Positions 1 through 7,606 of a stretch of 43,976 nt of DNA are shown here, piece after piece (positions within the stretch are counted from its first letter, which is position 1; each line of letters opens with the position of its first letter). Source of the stretch: Clostridiales bacterium (GTDB taxonomy: Bacteria > Bacillota > Clostridia > Lachnospirales > Lachnospiraceae); contig JAJQCB010000125.1 of assembly GCA_021203005.1 (NCBI GenBank), positions 1 to 43,976 on the forward strand, given 5' to 3'. A program made the translations under genes and the position numbers. A model generated the notes under the pieces. The model saw only the letters and a list, made by a program, of their open reading frames with translations, made no database searches and had not been told where the DNA came from.

Positions 1-1
1 C

Positions 2-1012
2 ATGGCATTATTTGAATCATACGAGAGACGAATCGACCAGATTAACGCTGTTTTAAATACATATGGCATCGCATCCATCGAGGAAGCGGAGAAGATCACA
101 AAGGACGCCGGACTGGACGTTTACACGCAGATCAAAAATATCCAGCCGATCTGTTTTGAGAACGCCTGCTGGGCTTACACGGTAGGCGCTGCGATCGCGA
201 TCAAGAAAGGCTGCCGCAAGGCTTCTGATGCAGCTGCAGCGATCGGTGAGGGTCTGCAGTCCTTCTGTATCCCCGGTTCCGTGGCGGATCACCGAAAGGT
301 AGGACTGGGACACGGCAACCTCGGCAAGATGTTGCTGGAAGAGGAGACCGAGTGCTTCTGTTTCCTGGCAGGACATGAGTCCTTTGCAGCGGCGGAGGGC
401 GCCATCGGCATTGCTGAGAAGGCGAACAAAGTACGTCAGAAACCGCTTCGCGTTATCTTAAACGGTCTCGGAAAAGACGCGGCGCAGATTATCTCCCGCA
501 TCAACGGTTTTACCTATGTTGAGACAAAGTACGATTACAAAGAGGCAAAGCTGAATGTGATTTATGAAAAGCCGTATTCCACCGGACTGCGCGCGACTGT
601 AAAATGCTACGGTTCCGACGATGTGCAGGAAGGCGTGGCGATCATGCATCACGAGAACGTCGGCGTTTCCATCACCGGCAACTCCACGAACCCGACCCGT
701 TTCCAGCATCCGGTTGCAGGCACTTATAAGAAAGAGTGCATCGAGCTCGGCAAGAAATATTTCTCCGTGGCATCCGGCGGCGGCACAGGCCGTACTCTTC
801 ATCCGGACAACATGGCGGCAGGTCCGGCTTCCTATGGTATGACCGATACCCTTGGCCGTATGCATTCCGATGCGCAGTTTGCAGGTTCTTCTTCCGTTCC
901 GGCTCATGTGGAGATGATGGGTCTGATCGGCGCAGGCAATAACCCGATGGTCGGCATGACTGTTGCGGTGGCTGTCTCCGTAGAGGAAGCAGCGAAAGCC
1001 GGGAAGTTCTAA
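2..1012 (+). CDS. GGGtGRT-family protein (function unknown)
   Basis: This 336-residue protein belongs to the conserved family named after its own motif; GGGTGRT is visible at about residues 258-264, in SVASGGGTGRTLHPDN. The N-terminus MALFESYERRID and the long conserved stretches (ENACWAYTVGAAIAIKKG, GNSTNPTRFQHPVAGTYKK) match what I recall of full-length members, so the ATG at base 2 is very probably the true start even though the upstream sequence is cut off. No biochemical role is known to me. I see no signal peptide or membrane segment, so it should be cytosolic. The family is common in anaerobic Firmicutes; from memory it often sits beside an iron-sulfur scaffold gene, which cannot be checked here. 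It ends in a strong terminator, so it is the last gene of its transcript. Confidence 0.9.
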   Translation: MALFESYERRIDQINAVLNTYGIASIEEAEKITKDAGLDVYTQIKNIQPICFENACWAYTVGAAIAIKKGCRKASDAAAAIGEGLQSFCIPGSVADHRKVGLGHGNLGKMLLEEETECFCFLAGHESFAAAEGAIGIAEKANKVRQKPLRVILNGLGKDAAQIISRINGFTYVETKYDYKEAKLNVIYEKPYSTGLRATVKCYGSDDVQEGVAIMHHENVGVSITGNSTNPTRFQHPVAGTYKKECIELGKKYFSVASGGGTGRTLHPDNMAAGPASYGMTDTLGRMHSDAQFAGSSSVPAHVEMMGLIGAGNNPMVGMTVAVAVSVEEAAKAGKF

Positions 1013-1046
1013 ATATACAAAATTTTTCCATATGTCAAAAACACTG

Positions 1047-1083
1047 AAAAGTGCCGCATTCTCAAGGTTTGCGGCACTTTTTT
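1047..1083 (+). terminator. Intrinsic terminator after the GGGtGRT gene
   Basis: A perfect 12-bp stem, AAAAGTGCCGCA paired with TGCGGCACTTTT, with an 11-nt loop and a run of six T. It begins 35 bp after the stop codon. It is the clearest terminator in the window. Confidence 0.93.
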
Positions 1084-1150
1084 CACGTTCACGGAATTGG
1101 AATGAGAAACGCCGTGAGATGCCCTGAGAAGTCGTAAAATGTGCTCTACA

Positions 1151-1202
1151 GGTAACACATAGGTAACGTACTGGTAACACGCATTGGTAACACACAGGTA
1201 AC
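1151..1202 (+). repeat. Five direct GGTAAC repeats, about one helical turn apart
   Basis: GGTAAC occurs at 1151, 1162, 1173, 1186 and 1197, so the spacing is 11, 11, 13 and 11 bp. Several copies extend to GGTAACAC(A). The array lies between the GGGtGRT terminator and the promoter proposed for the Uma2-like gene, the only array of this kind I noticed in the window. Regular face-of-the-helix spacing suggests binding of an oligomeric protein, but no regulator can be named. Confidence 0.7.
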
Positions 1203-1273
1203 AAAAGTTTTCTGTGATAGTATAGGAATGTATTACGATAGAAAAGGGTTTGCTTTCTTTTCCATAAAAAGAA

Positions 1274-1302
1274 TTGAAGATAATCTTCATACATGTTATG
1301 AT
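1274..1302 (+). promoter_or_regulatory. Promoter of the Uma2-like gene, with a palindrome in the spacer
   Basis: A -35 of TTGAAG (1274-1279), a 17-bp spacer and a -10 of TATGAT (1297-1302) preceded by TG (extended -10). The spacer start overlaps the palindrome GAAGATAATCTTC (1276-1288), which could be an operator. The 319-bp gap between 1012 and 1332 therefore holds a terminator, the GGTAAC array and this promoter; I see no other gene in it. Confidence 0.6.
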
Positions 1303-1340
1303 AAAAAACAGAGATATCAAATGGAAAGGACGTGATTATT

Positions 1341-1883
1341 GTGCCATTACCAAAAGAGCAGTTTTATACTACGGATGATATTTATCATTTGCCGGATGGT
1401 CAAAGAGCAGAACTGGTTGACGGTGTAATTTATGATATGGCTCCGCCAAACAGACGGCATCAGGATATTGCGGGAGCATTGTATCGTAAAATTGCAGATT
1501 ATATTGACCGGAACAATGGCTCGTGCAGGACATATATTGCTCCGTTTGCGGTATTTCTTTTTGATGATGATAAAAATTACGTAGAACCGGATATAAGCGT
1601 TATTTGCAGCCCCAAAAAACTCACGGATCAGGGGTGTGTCGGTGCACCGGACTGGATTATAGAAGTTGTTTCACCGGGCAGTCGGCGTATGGATTATATG
1701 ATCAAGTTGTTTAAATATCGCACTGCCGGAGTCCGGGAGTATTGGATTGTGGATCCGGAGAAGAATCGTATTCTGGTATATAATTTCGAATCAGAAGAAA
1801 CAGGAGATTATAATTTTTCCGATGTGGTTGTATCAGGAATTTATCCTGATTTGAATATTGATTTTAAATTGCTTCGTTTTTAG
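1341..1883 (+). CDS. Uma2 family (PD-(D/E)xK-fold) putative nuclease
   Basis: The translation carries the Uma2 pattern: an N-terminal PDGQRAELVDGVIYDM segment, then EPDISVIC, DWIIEVVSPGSRRMD and EYWIVDPEKN, which supply the acidic and Glu-x-Val residues of the restriction-endonuclease-like core. Family members are predicted nucleases; their biological targets are largely unknown. The ORF track starts at GTG 1332, but the AAAGGA motif at 1325-1330 is too close to that codon, so I prefer the GTG at 1341, giving 180 residues. The gene is visibly more A/T-rich than its neighbours and has its own promoter between unrelated housekeeping genes, which suggests horizontal acquisition. No partner gene or toxin-antitoxin module is adjacent. 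Confidence 0.85.
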   Translation: MPLPKEQFYTTDDIYHLPDGQRAELVDGVIYDMAPPNRRHQDIAGALYRKIADYIDRNNGSCRTYIAPFAVFLFDDDKNYVEPDISVICSPKKLTDQGCVGAPDWIIEVVSPGSRRMDYMIKLFKYRTAGVREYWIVDPEKNRILVYNFESEETGDYNFSDVVVSGIYPDLNIDFKLLRF

Positions 1884-1935
1884 AACGTTTTTGCAAATTT
1901 AAGGTCGTTAGAAAGAAAGGAGCGGTTTTTGTAAA

Positions 1936-3051
1936 ATGTCAAACGCGTTAAATCTGGATACTGTTATCCTCTCGGAGGACGGAAAAAGTATCATCATTCT
2001 CGACCAGACTCTTCTGCCGAATGAGACGAAGTATCTTTCTCTCGACAAGGCTGAGGATATCTGGGAGGCAATCTATAAGCTTCGGGTAAGAGGAGCGCCG
2101 GCCATCGGCGTGACCGGTGGTTTTGCATATTATATTCTCTCATCTCAGCTGGAAACGGATGATATGGACGAGTTTGTTGCAAAATGCACGGAGATTATGG
2201 AATATATCAATTCGTCACGGCCGACCGCAGTGAATTTAAGCTGGGCTTTAAACCGGATGCACGCGGTTCTCTTAAGTGAAAAAGACGGCAGAACGGTGGC
2301 GGAGATGAAAGAACGGTTAAAAGAGGAGTCCATCGCAATCCGCAAGGAGGACATTCAGATCAGCCGCAACATCGGCGCTTACGGATATGAGCTTCTTGAA
2401 AAACTGGGGAAGGGCGTCGGCGTAATGACCCACTGCAATGCCGGGACACTGGCGACAGCAAAGTACGGAACTGCACTGGCTCCTGTCTATATTGCATTGG
2501 AGCATGGATGGGATCCGAAAAAGGATCTGCATGTGTACTGTGACGAGACGAGACCGTTGCTGCAGGGCGCAAGACTTTCCGCCTACGAGATGCAGACTGC
2601 CGGTGTGGATACTTATGTGCAGTGCGATAACATGGCGTCCTACACGATGAAATCAGGAAAAATCGGCATTATCTTTGTAGGATGTGACCGTGTAGCAGCC
2701 AACGGTGATTTCGCGAACAAGATCGGAACCAGCGGTGTCGCTATCATAGCGAAGCATTACGGGATTCCGTTTTATGTGTGCGCGCCATCCTCCACGATTG
2801 ATATGACGCTGGAGTCCGGTGATGAGATTCACATTGAACAGCGCAAAGCGGAGGAAGTGACGGAGATGTGGTATGAGCAGCGCATGGCACCGGAGGGTGT
2901 GGGTGTTGTTAATCCGGCGTTTGACGTGACGGATCATAGTCTGGTCACCGGAATTATCACGGAAAAAGGCATCGCAACCGCGCCGTTTAAGGAATCCTTT
3001 GAAAAGATGGGAATCCGGCCGGTGGAGAAGTACGTTGACAAAAAAGCATGA
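1936..3051 (+). CDS. mtnA: S-methyl-5-thioribose-1-phosphate isomerase
   Basis: A 371-residue member of the MtnA/eIF2B-alpha-related aldose-ketose isomerases. MtnA converts methylthioribose-1-phosphate to methylthioribulose-1-phosphate in methionine salvage; in several bacteria it also serves 5-deoxyribose disposal. The catalytic cysteine is seen in THCNAGTLAT (about C167) and the catalytic aspartate in GCDRVAANGD (about D251), and KIGT follows as usual. Length is about normal. No mtnK or other salvage gene is nearby, so the salvage pathway must be completed elsewhere or the enzyme is used for 5-deoxypentose detoxification. The A/G-rich ribosome-binding region (AAAGGAG, 1916-1922) lies rather far from the ATG. 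Confidence 0.93.
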   Translation: MSNALNLDTVILSEDGKSIIILDQTLLPNETKYLSLDKAEDIWEAIYKLRVRGAPAIGVTGGFAYYILSSQLETDDMDEFVAKCTEIMEYINSSRPTAVNLSWALNRMHAVLLSEKDGRTVAEMKERLKEESIAIRKEDIQISRNIGAYGYELLEKLGKGVGVMTHCNAGTLATAKYGTALAPVYIALEHGWDPKKDLHVYCDETRPLLQGARLSAYEMQTAGVDTYVQCDNMASYTMKSGKIGIIFVGCDRVAANGDFANKIGTSGVAIIAKHYGIPFYVCAPSSTIDMTLESGDEIHIEQRKAEEVTEMWYEQRMAPEGVGVVNPAFDVTDHSLVTGIITEKGIATAPFKESFEKMGIRPVEKYVDKKA

Positions 3052-3064
3052 TAGATACGAAAAG

Positions 3065-3107
3065 AATCCCCGGTGAGATGGATCAATCTGGCCGGGGATT
3101 CCGTATT
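3065..3107. terminator. Bidirectional terminator between mtnA and DUF4364
   Basis: AATCCCCGG (3065-3073) pairs with CCGGGGATT (3092-3100). On the + strand it is followed by CCGTATTTT; on the - strand the hairpin is followed by CTTTTCG. It can therefore end both the mtnA transcript and the convergent malic enzyme-DUF4364 transcript. Confidence 0.75.
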
Positions 3108-3174
3108 TTGCAAAATATTTTATCGGTTAGATATAAACTCTCTTCAATCACGCAGAATAAGATTATTGTTTGAA

Positions 3175-3690
3175 TTACTTCATCAGAGCATCCATCAGGA
3201 GAGCATAGACTTCAGCGCTTTCCTGTTTCCAGTTTGCGCAGACAGCTTCCGCCTGCTGGCGGGTCTGAACCGCCAGGGTCAGATCAATAATCGGCGTTTC
3301 TTTTTCCTTTATCCGGCAACGGACCTGATAGCCGCTGCCGGCTGCCTTAAAGAAATCGGCGTATATGGCTGTCTCCTGTTTTAATTCGAAGCTGTGCTCC
3401 TGCAGATAGGAGAGAATATCCTCTTTGATCTCAGAGGATATTTTATCCTCAAAAAAACGAAGTGTCTGTACGCCCTCATCCGTAATGCGGTACCGTGTAT
3501 TGCTGTGGGTAGACTCCGCTGTGATCAGATCGGAGGAGAGCAGGTCTGAGAGGGTCTGCTGCACTGTAAAATAATTCGTATAATCCTTTTCCAGTATGAA
3601 ATTTGTAATCTGTGTGTTGGTCAGCGGGTATTCCACCTTATCCAGCATATACAGAATCATGATACGGTACATGGTATCCAGTTCAGCCAT
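3175..3690 (-). CDS. DUF4364 family winged-helix-like protein
   Basis: A 171-residue protein of the DUF4364 family, seen mostly in Clostridia. The N-terminal 90 residues read as a winged helix: MYRIMILYMLDKVEYPLTNTQITNFIL, then TNYFTVQQTLSDLLSSDLI and a wing TRYRITDEGVQTLRFFED. The C-terminal part is a mixed alpha/beta domain of unknown role. It resembles PadR/MarR-type DNA-binding folds, so a regulatory role is likely but unproven. It lies 23 bp downstream of the malic enzyme gene with a good ribosome-binding site (AGGAGA on the - strand), so the two are probably cotranscribed. Confidence 0.85.
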   Translation of the reverse strand: MAELDTMYRIMILYMLDKVEYPLTNTQITNFILEKDYTNYFTVQQTLSDLLSSDLITAESTHSNTRYRITDEGVQTLRFFEDKISSEIKEDILSYLQEHSFELKQETAIYADFFKAAGSGYQVRCRIKEKETPIIDLTLAVQTRQQAEAVCANWKQESAEVYALLMDALMK

Positions 3691-3713
3691 TCTGATCTCC
3701 TATCAACAATATT

Positions 3714-4868
3714 TTATTTGTTTATATTTGCCTTTACGGCAGCGGCGACCGCATCTGCCACGCGGGGGTCAAAAGCCTCCGGCAGAATATATTCGTCGTT
3801 TAATTCTTCGTCACTGATCAGTCCGGCGATAGCGTGCGCAGCGGCCAGCTTCATTTCCTCTGTAATCTGCTCGGCGCGTCCCTCCAGTGCTCCTTTAAAG
3901 ATGCCGGGGAATGCGATGACGTTGTTTACCTGATTGGGAAAGTCACTGCGCCCTGTTCCGACCACTCTGGCTCCGGCGGCTTTTGCCAGATCCGGCATGA
4001 TCTCGGGGGTCGGATTGGACATGGCAAAGATAATCGCGTCTTTATTCATGGATCTGACCATATCCTGGGATACGATGCCGGGAGCGGATACGCCGATAAA
4101 AATGTCCGCGCCGACCATGGCGTCCGCTAGGGTTCCCTTTTTATTTTCCAGGTTGGTAACCTTGCACATCTCGCGCTTGATCCAGTTTAAATTGTCATTG
4201 TCCCTGCTGACGATGCCCTTGCTGTCGCAGAGAATCGCATGCTTAAATCCGTATTTTAACAAAAGCTTCGTGATGGCGATTCCGGCGGAACCGGCGCCGT
4301 TGACCACAATGCGGCAGTCCTCTTTTTTCTTCCCGGTCACCTTTAGGGCGTTGATGATGCCGGCAAGAACAATGATGGCTGTACCGTGCTGGTCGTCGTG
4401 GAAGACCGGAATCTTCAGCATTGATTTTAAACGCTCCTCAATCTCAAAACAGCGCGGCGCGGAGATATCCTCCAGATTAATGCCGCCGAAAGTCGGAGCA
4501 ATGGCAGCTACAGTCTGCACAATCTCATCGGTATCCTGGGTATCAAGAACAATGGGAACCGCATTGACGCCGCTGAATTCTTTGAAAAGGACACATTTCC
4601 CTTCCATGACCGGCATAGCGGCAAGGGCACCGATATTTCCAAGACCAAGTACGGCACTGCCGTCTGAGACGACTGCTACCGTGTTTGCTTTCATTGTATA
4701 GGTGTAAGCGGCCTCAGGGTCTTTGGCGATTACGCGGCAGGGCTCCGCAACGCCGGGGGTGTAGGCGATGGAAAGATCTTCGCGGGTGTTGACCGGGGCT
4801 TTGGGAACTGTGTTTAATTTTCCTCCCCACTCTTTATGTAAAAGTAACGCTTTTTCATTTAAATCCAT
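3714..4868 (-). CDS. Malic enzyme, NAD(P)-dependent (oxaloacetate-decarboxylating)
   Basis: A 384-residue short bacterial malic enzyme that oxidatively decarboxylates malate to pyruvate and CO2 in the cytosol. Visible are SIAYTPGVAEPC with the catalytic tyrosine near the N-terminus, the metal/substrate segment FHDDQHGTAIIVLAGI, and the Rossmann motif VVNGAGSAGIAITKLL followed by AMSNPTPEIMPD. Length is typical of the family without the phosphotransacetylase-like extension. The start ATG has AGGAG nine bases upstream on the - strand. Its leader is occupied by the 235-bp inverted-repeat element, and a promoter with its -10 in the element end probably drives it together with DUF4364. Cofactor preference cannot be read with confidence. 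Confidence 0.93.
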   Translation of the reverse strand: MDLNEKALLLHKEWGGKLNTVPKAPVNTREDLSIAYTPGVAEPCRVIAKDPEAAYTYTMKANTVAVVSDGSAVLGLGNIGALAAMPVMEGKCVLFKEFSGVNAVPIVLDTQDTDEIVQTVAAIAPTFGGINLEDISAPRCFEIEERLKSMLKIPVFHDDQHGTAIIVLAGIINALKVTGKKKEDCRIVVNGAGSAGIAITKLLLKYGFKHAILCDSKGIVSRDNDNLNWIKREMCKVTNLENKKGTLADAMVGADIFIGVSAPGIVSQDMVRSMNKDAIIFAMSNPTPEIMPDLAKAAGARVVGTGRSDFPNQVNNVIAFPGIFKGALEGRAEQITEEMKLAAAHAIAGLISDEELNDEYILPEAFDPRVADAVAAAVKANINK

Positions 4869-4895
4869 GGTAAATAACTCCTTTCAAGATAACAG

Positions 4896-5130
4896 TATGA
4901 TGATACCTGCGGATTGCTCCGTAAAACTCACAGCTATGCATAAGTTCGATCACGGAAATCAGAGATTTCCTATCTCACTTATTCCGCAATCCTAAAAAAA
5001 CTCGGAATCCGCTTATTTTTCCCTGAAAAGCGGTCAAAATAGCTACTTCCTCGTGTTTTGGCGGGTGCCAAAGTCATGAATCGGACCGCAAGCGCTCCAT
5101 TCATGACCTTTTCACCCTGGTATCATCATA
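4896..5130. repeat. MITE-like element A, long copy (235 bp)
   Basis: The ends form a perfect 12-bp inverted repeat, TATGATGATACC (4896-4907) and GGTATCATCATA (5119-5130). The outermost TA pairs could be a TA target duplication, as made by IS630/mariner-type transposases. There is no ORF inside. Internal hairpins include GTCATGAAT/ATTCATGAC, CCGCTT/AAGCGG, GGAAATC/GATTTCC and GGATTGC/GCAATCC. A 53-bp relative at 31874-31926 shares both ends. It fills most of the 460-bp gap between malic enzyme and rho; the rest holds promoters and the rho leader. Confidence 0.82.
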
Positions 5131-5153
5131 TCATTGATAAATTCACAAATCAA
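5125..5153 (-). promoter_or_regulatory. Promoter for malic enzyme, -10 inside the end of element A
   Basis: On the - strand, TTGATT (-35, 5153-5148), a 17-bp spacer and TATGAT (-10, 5130-5125). The -10 hexamer is the terminal TATGAT of the repeat element. Transcription would run through the whole element as a 5' leader of roughly 250 nt before the malic enzyme start. Confidence 0.55.
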
Positions 5154-5188
5154 GAGAATTAGGGCTATCATTTTTCGGGGGAATGTTG

Positions 5189-5194
5189 TATAAT
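5189..5194 (+). promoter_or_regulatory. -10 box of the rho promoter
   Basis: A consensus TATAAT in TTGTATAATGC. The -35 is poor (best CTATCA with an 18-bp spacer), so only the -10 is annotated. The start of transcription near 5201 would give a leader of about 130 nt before rho. Confidence 0.55.
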
Positions 5195-5239
5195 GCTTTC
5201 AGTGAGTGTCTCAGACTGTCTCACATACGTCAATTCTTG

Positions 5240-5266
5240 GTAACTGCCGGAGCTTGGAGCAGTTAC
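5240..5266 (+). promoter_or_regulatory. Hairpin in the rho 5' leader
   Basis: A perfect 8-bp stem, GTAACTGC paired with GCAGTTAC, with an 11-nt loop. No T-run follows, so it is not an intrinsic terminator. rho genes are often autoregulated in their leaders in other bacteria; whether this stem takes part is unknown. Confidence 0.5.
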
Positions 5267-5328
5267 ATTTCTGACAGGAACCCCCTTAAATATATGTGAT
5301 ACACGTAAGCAATAAACTGGAGGTAGGA

Positions 5329-7125
5329 ATGAGAGAAAAATATGAAAGTCTTTCACTGGCTGTTTTGAAAGATCTTGCGAAAGCGCGCGGTATGAAGCGG
5401 ATTTCCACTTTAAAAAAGGGGGAACTGATCGAGCGTATGCTTTTACAGGACGAGCAGGATGCGCAGGCGGCGAAGGAAAAAGAAGAACAGGCAGCGGCAC
5501 AGAATGCGCAGAATCCTGAGGAAGAAAGTCGGGCAGAAGAAGAGACCGGTATGAAAAATGTCGATGATATTCCGCTCGAAGAGCAGAAACCGGAGAAAAA
5601 GAACTATGTTTCGAATGAGAAACGCTATCATGAGAAAAAGGATGGCGGTGAACAGGAGAGTGAAGAGAAAGCGCCGGATGCCGGACAGCACCAGGGTAGA
5701 AAAACGGATGCTGTGAATGAAGAACAGAGATGGTCGAAGAAAACAGGAGCAGCGGGCGGATTTCAGAGAAAAGACGGCGATCAGCGGCAGAGAATGTCCA
5801 GGGATGACAGGAGACATGCGCCGGTTCCCAGAGATGGCCGTCAGGAGGAAAGCAGGCAGAGAATGTCACGCCCGTCCGGCGGAAAAACAGAGGATTCCAC
5901 CGATGAACGTCTCCGGACAATCGACGACCGGACCGTACAGAAGATGGAGACGGAGGGAATCTCCATGGCGGATCTGGACAGCGGAGAAAAAGCCGATGGC
6001 ATTCTTGAAGTGATGCCGGACGGCTATGGATTTATCCGCTGTGAGAATTACCTTCCGGGAGACCAGGATGTGTACGTATCCCCTTCGCAGATCCGTCGAT
6101 TTAAGTTAAAAACGGGAGATATTATTTCAGGCAACAAGAGAATCCGCTCCCAGGGGGAGAAGTTCTCTGCGTTATTGTATATTTCCACGGTGAACGGCAT
6201 CAGTCCCTCCGTGGCGGCTCAGAGAACTCCGTTTGAGGATCTGACACCGATCTTCCCCAATGAACGGCTCCGGCTGGAGAGACCTGCGCAGGTGGGAACT
6301 GTGAGTTCCTCGCGGATGGCCATGCGTATTGTTGATCTGATTGCCCCGGTTGGTAAGGGGCAGCGCGGCATGATCGTGTCCCAGCCGAAAGCGGGTAAAA
6401 CAACCCTTTTAAAAGAGATTGCCACTTCTATTAAGGCGAATAACCCGGATATGCACCTGATCATTCTTCTGATTGACGAGCGCCCGGAGGAAGTGACAGA
6501 TATTAAGGAGGCGATCGAGGGGGAGAATGTGGAAGTAATCTACTCCACCTTTGATGAGCTTCCGGAGCATCACAAGCGTGTTTCTGAGATGGTGATTGAG
6601 CGGGCAAAACGTCTTGTGGAGCACAAGAAGGACGTGATGATTCTTCTGGACAGTATTACCCGACTCGCCCGGGCATACAACCTGGTGGTTCCGCCCAGCG
6701 GACGTACGCTTTCCGGCGGTCTGGATCCCGCGGCGCTGCACATGCCGAAACGGTTTTTCGGCGCGGCGAGAAACATGCGCGAGGGCGGCAGCCTGACGAT
6801 TCTTGCCACCGCTCTGGTGGATACCGGCAGCCGGATGGACGATGTTGTCTATGAGGAGTTTAAAGGCACCGGCAACATGGAGCTGATTCTCGATCGGAAG
6901 TTATCAGAAAAGCGTATTTTCCCGGCGATTGACATCGTAAAATCCGGCACCCGCAGAGAGGATCTGCTGTTGAATCACGATGAAAAGGAAGCCGTGGATA
7001 TTATGCGGAGATCATTGAATGGCATGAAAACCGATGAGGCCGTGGAATCGATTTTGCGGATGTTTTTAAAGACCAGAAGCAACCGGGAATTTATCAGTCA
7101 GGTCCGGCACAGAAAATTTTTCTGA
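5329..7125 (+). CDS. rho: Transcription termination factor Rho with a long charged insertion
   Basis: Rho is the hexameric RNA helicase that ends transcripts. The start is ATG 5329, with GGAGG five bases before it, not the GTG at 5296; this gives 598 residues against about 420 for the E. coli protein. Residues 1-45 form the SAP-like Rho N domain. Residues about 45-220 are a low-complexity stretch rich in E, K, R, Q and D, probably disordered. The cold-shock-type RNA-binding domain begins at [15 protein letters not shown] (about 223). Walker A is [10 protein letters not shown] (about 352) and Walker B DVMILLDS (about 435). Such insertions are known in Rho of Clostridia, Actinobacteria and Bacteroides, where they are linked to RNA binding or condensate formation. 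rpmE follows, as in Bacillus. Confidence 0.97.
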   Translation: MREKYESLSLAVLKDLAKARGMKRISTLKKGELIERMLLQDEQDAQAAKEKEEQAAAQNAQNPEEESRAEEETGMKNVDDIPLEEQKPEKKNYVSNEKRYHEKKDGGEQESEEKAPDAGQHQGRKTDAVNEEQRWSKKTGAAGGFQRKDGDQRQRMSRDDRRHAPVPRDGRQEESRQRMSRPSGGKTEDSTDERLRTIDDRTVQKMETEGISMADLDSGEKADGILEVMPDGYGFIRCENYLPGDQDVYVSPSQIRRFKLKTGDIISGNKRIRSQGEKFSALLYISTVNGISPSVAAQRTPFEDLTPIFPNERLRLERPAQVGTVSSSRMAMRIVDLIAPVGKGQRGMIVSQPKAGKTTLLKEIATSIKANNPDMHLIILLIDERPEEVTDIKEAIEGENVEVIYSTFDELPEHHKRVSEMVIERAKRLVEHKKDVMILLDSITRLARAYNLVVPPSGRTLSGGLDPAALHMPKRFFGAARNMREGGSLTILATALVDTGSRMDDVVYEEFKGTGNMELILDRKLSEKRIFPAIDIVKSGTRREDLLLNHDEKEAVDIMRRSLNGMKTDEAVESILRMFLKTRSNREFISQVRHRKFF

Positions 7126-7144
7126 GCTGATGTGAAAAATGATA

Positions 7145-7173
7145 TTGCATTATAAAAATCCGCGTGCTATAAT
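7145..7173 (+). promoter_or_regulatory. Promoter of rpmE
   Basis: TTGCAT (7145-7150), a 17-bp spacer and a consensus TATAAT (7168-7173) preceded by TGC (extended -10). rpmE can thus be transcribed independently of rho. Confidence 0.72.
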
Positions 7174-7199
7174 ACATGCGTTGTGTATTAACAAGTTTA

Positions 7200-7232
7200 T
7201 TGTGCTTCGACAGGCCGACGGCAGAGGCACAA
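7200..7232 (+). promoter_or_regulatory. Stem-loop in the rpmE leader
   Basis: TTGTGC (7200-7205) pairs with GCACAA (7227-7232) and the stem extends imperfectly inward (TTC with GAG). It lies between the promoter and the ribosome-binding site of L31. Autoregulatory L31 leaders have been described in several bacterial groups; this stem is a candidate, not a recognised match. Confidence 0.4.
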
Positions 7233-7259
7233 AGAAATTTGGTATGAGAGGTGAATCAG

Positions 7260-7463
7260 ATGAGAGCAGATATACATCCGGATTATTATCAGGCGACCGT
7301 GACCTGCAACTGCGGCAACACATTTGTGACAGGTTCCACGAAGAAGGACATTCACGTTGAGATTTGTTCTAAGTGCCATCCGTTCTACACAGGCCAGCAG
7401 AAGGCTGCACAGGCCCGCGGACGTATTGATAAGTTCAATCGTAAGTACGGTCTTACAAAATAG
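7260..7463 (+). CDS. rpmE: 50S ribosomal protein L31, zinc-binding type
   Basis: A 67-residue large-subunit protein. The cysteines of the zinc-binding form are present in CNCGN and [10 protein letters not shown], so this is the zinc-containing variant, not the zinc-free YtiA type. It ends with the usual [12 protein letters not shown] chose ATG 7260 rather than GTG 7251 because GAGAGGTG precedes it at good spacing and the protein then starts [10 protein letters not shown] as normal. It has its own promoter and structured leader after rho, and is followed by DUF1385, prmC and prfA, a common order in Clostridia. Confidence 0.97.
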   Translation: MRADIHPDYYQATVTCNCGNTFVTGSTKKDIHVEICSKCHPFYTGQQKAAQARGRIDKFNRKYGLTK

Positions 7464-7606
7464 CAGGTGTATGGAAAAGCAAGCCTCCGGTCATATTTTC
7501 GGATGGCAGTTTCGTCATGGTTTTACAAGTCGAAGCTGCTATGCAGGAAGATATGGTTGGGGGCTCATTTTTACATACTTTGAGTTTTTTGAGGAGTTGT
7601 GTCTAT

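Noticed and set aside
458-1294. Long - strand ORF (278 aa) opposite the GGGtGRT gene
   Set aside because: It is the shadow of a strongly conserved coding frame and runs through the terminator and repeat array; no family resemblance.
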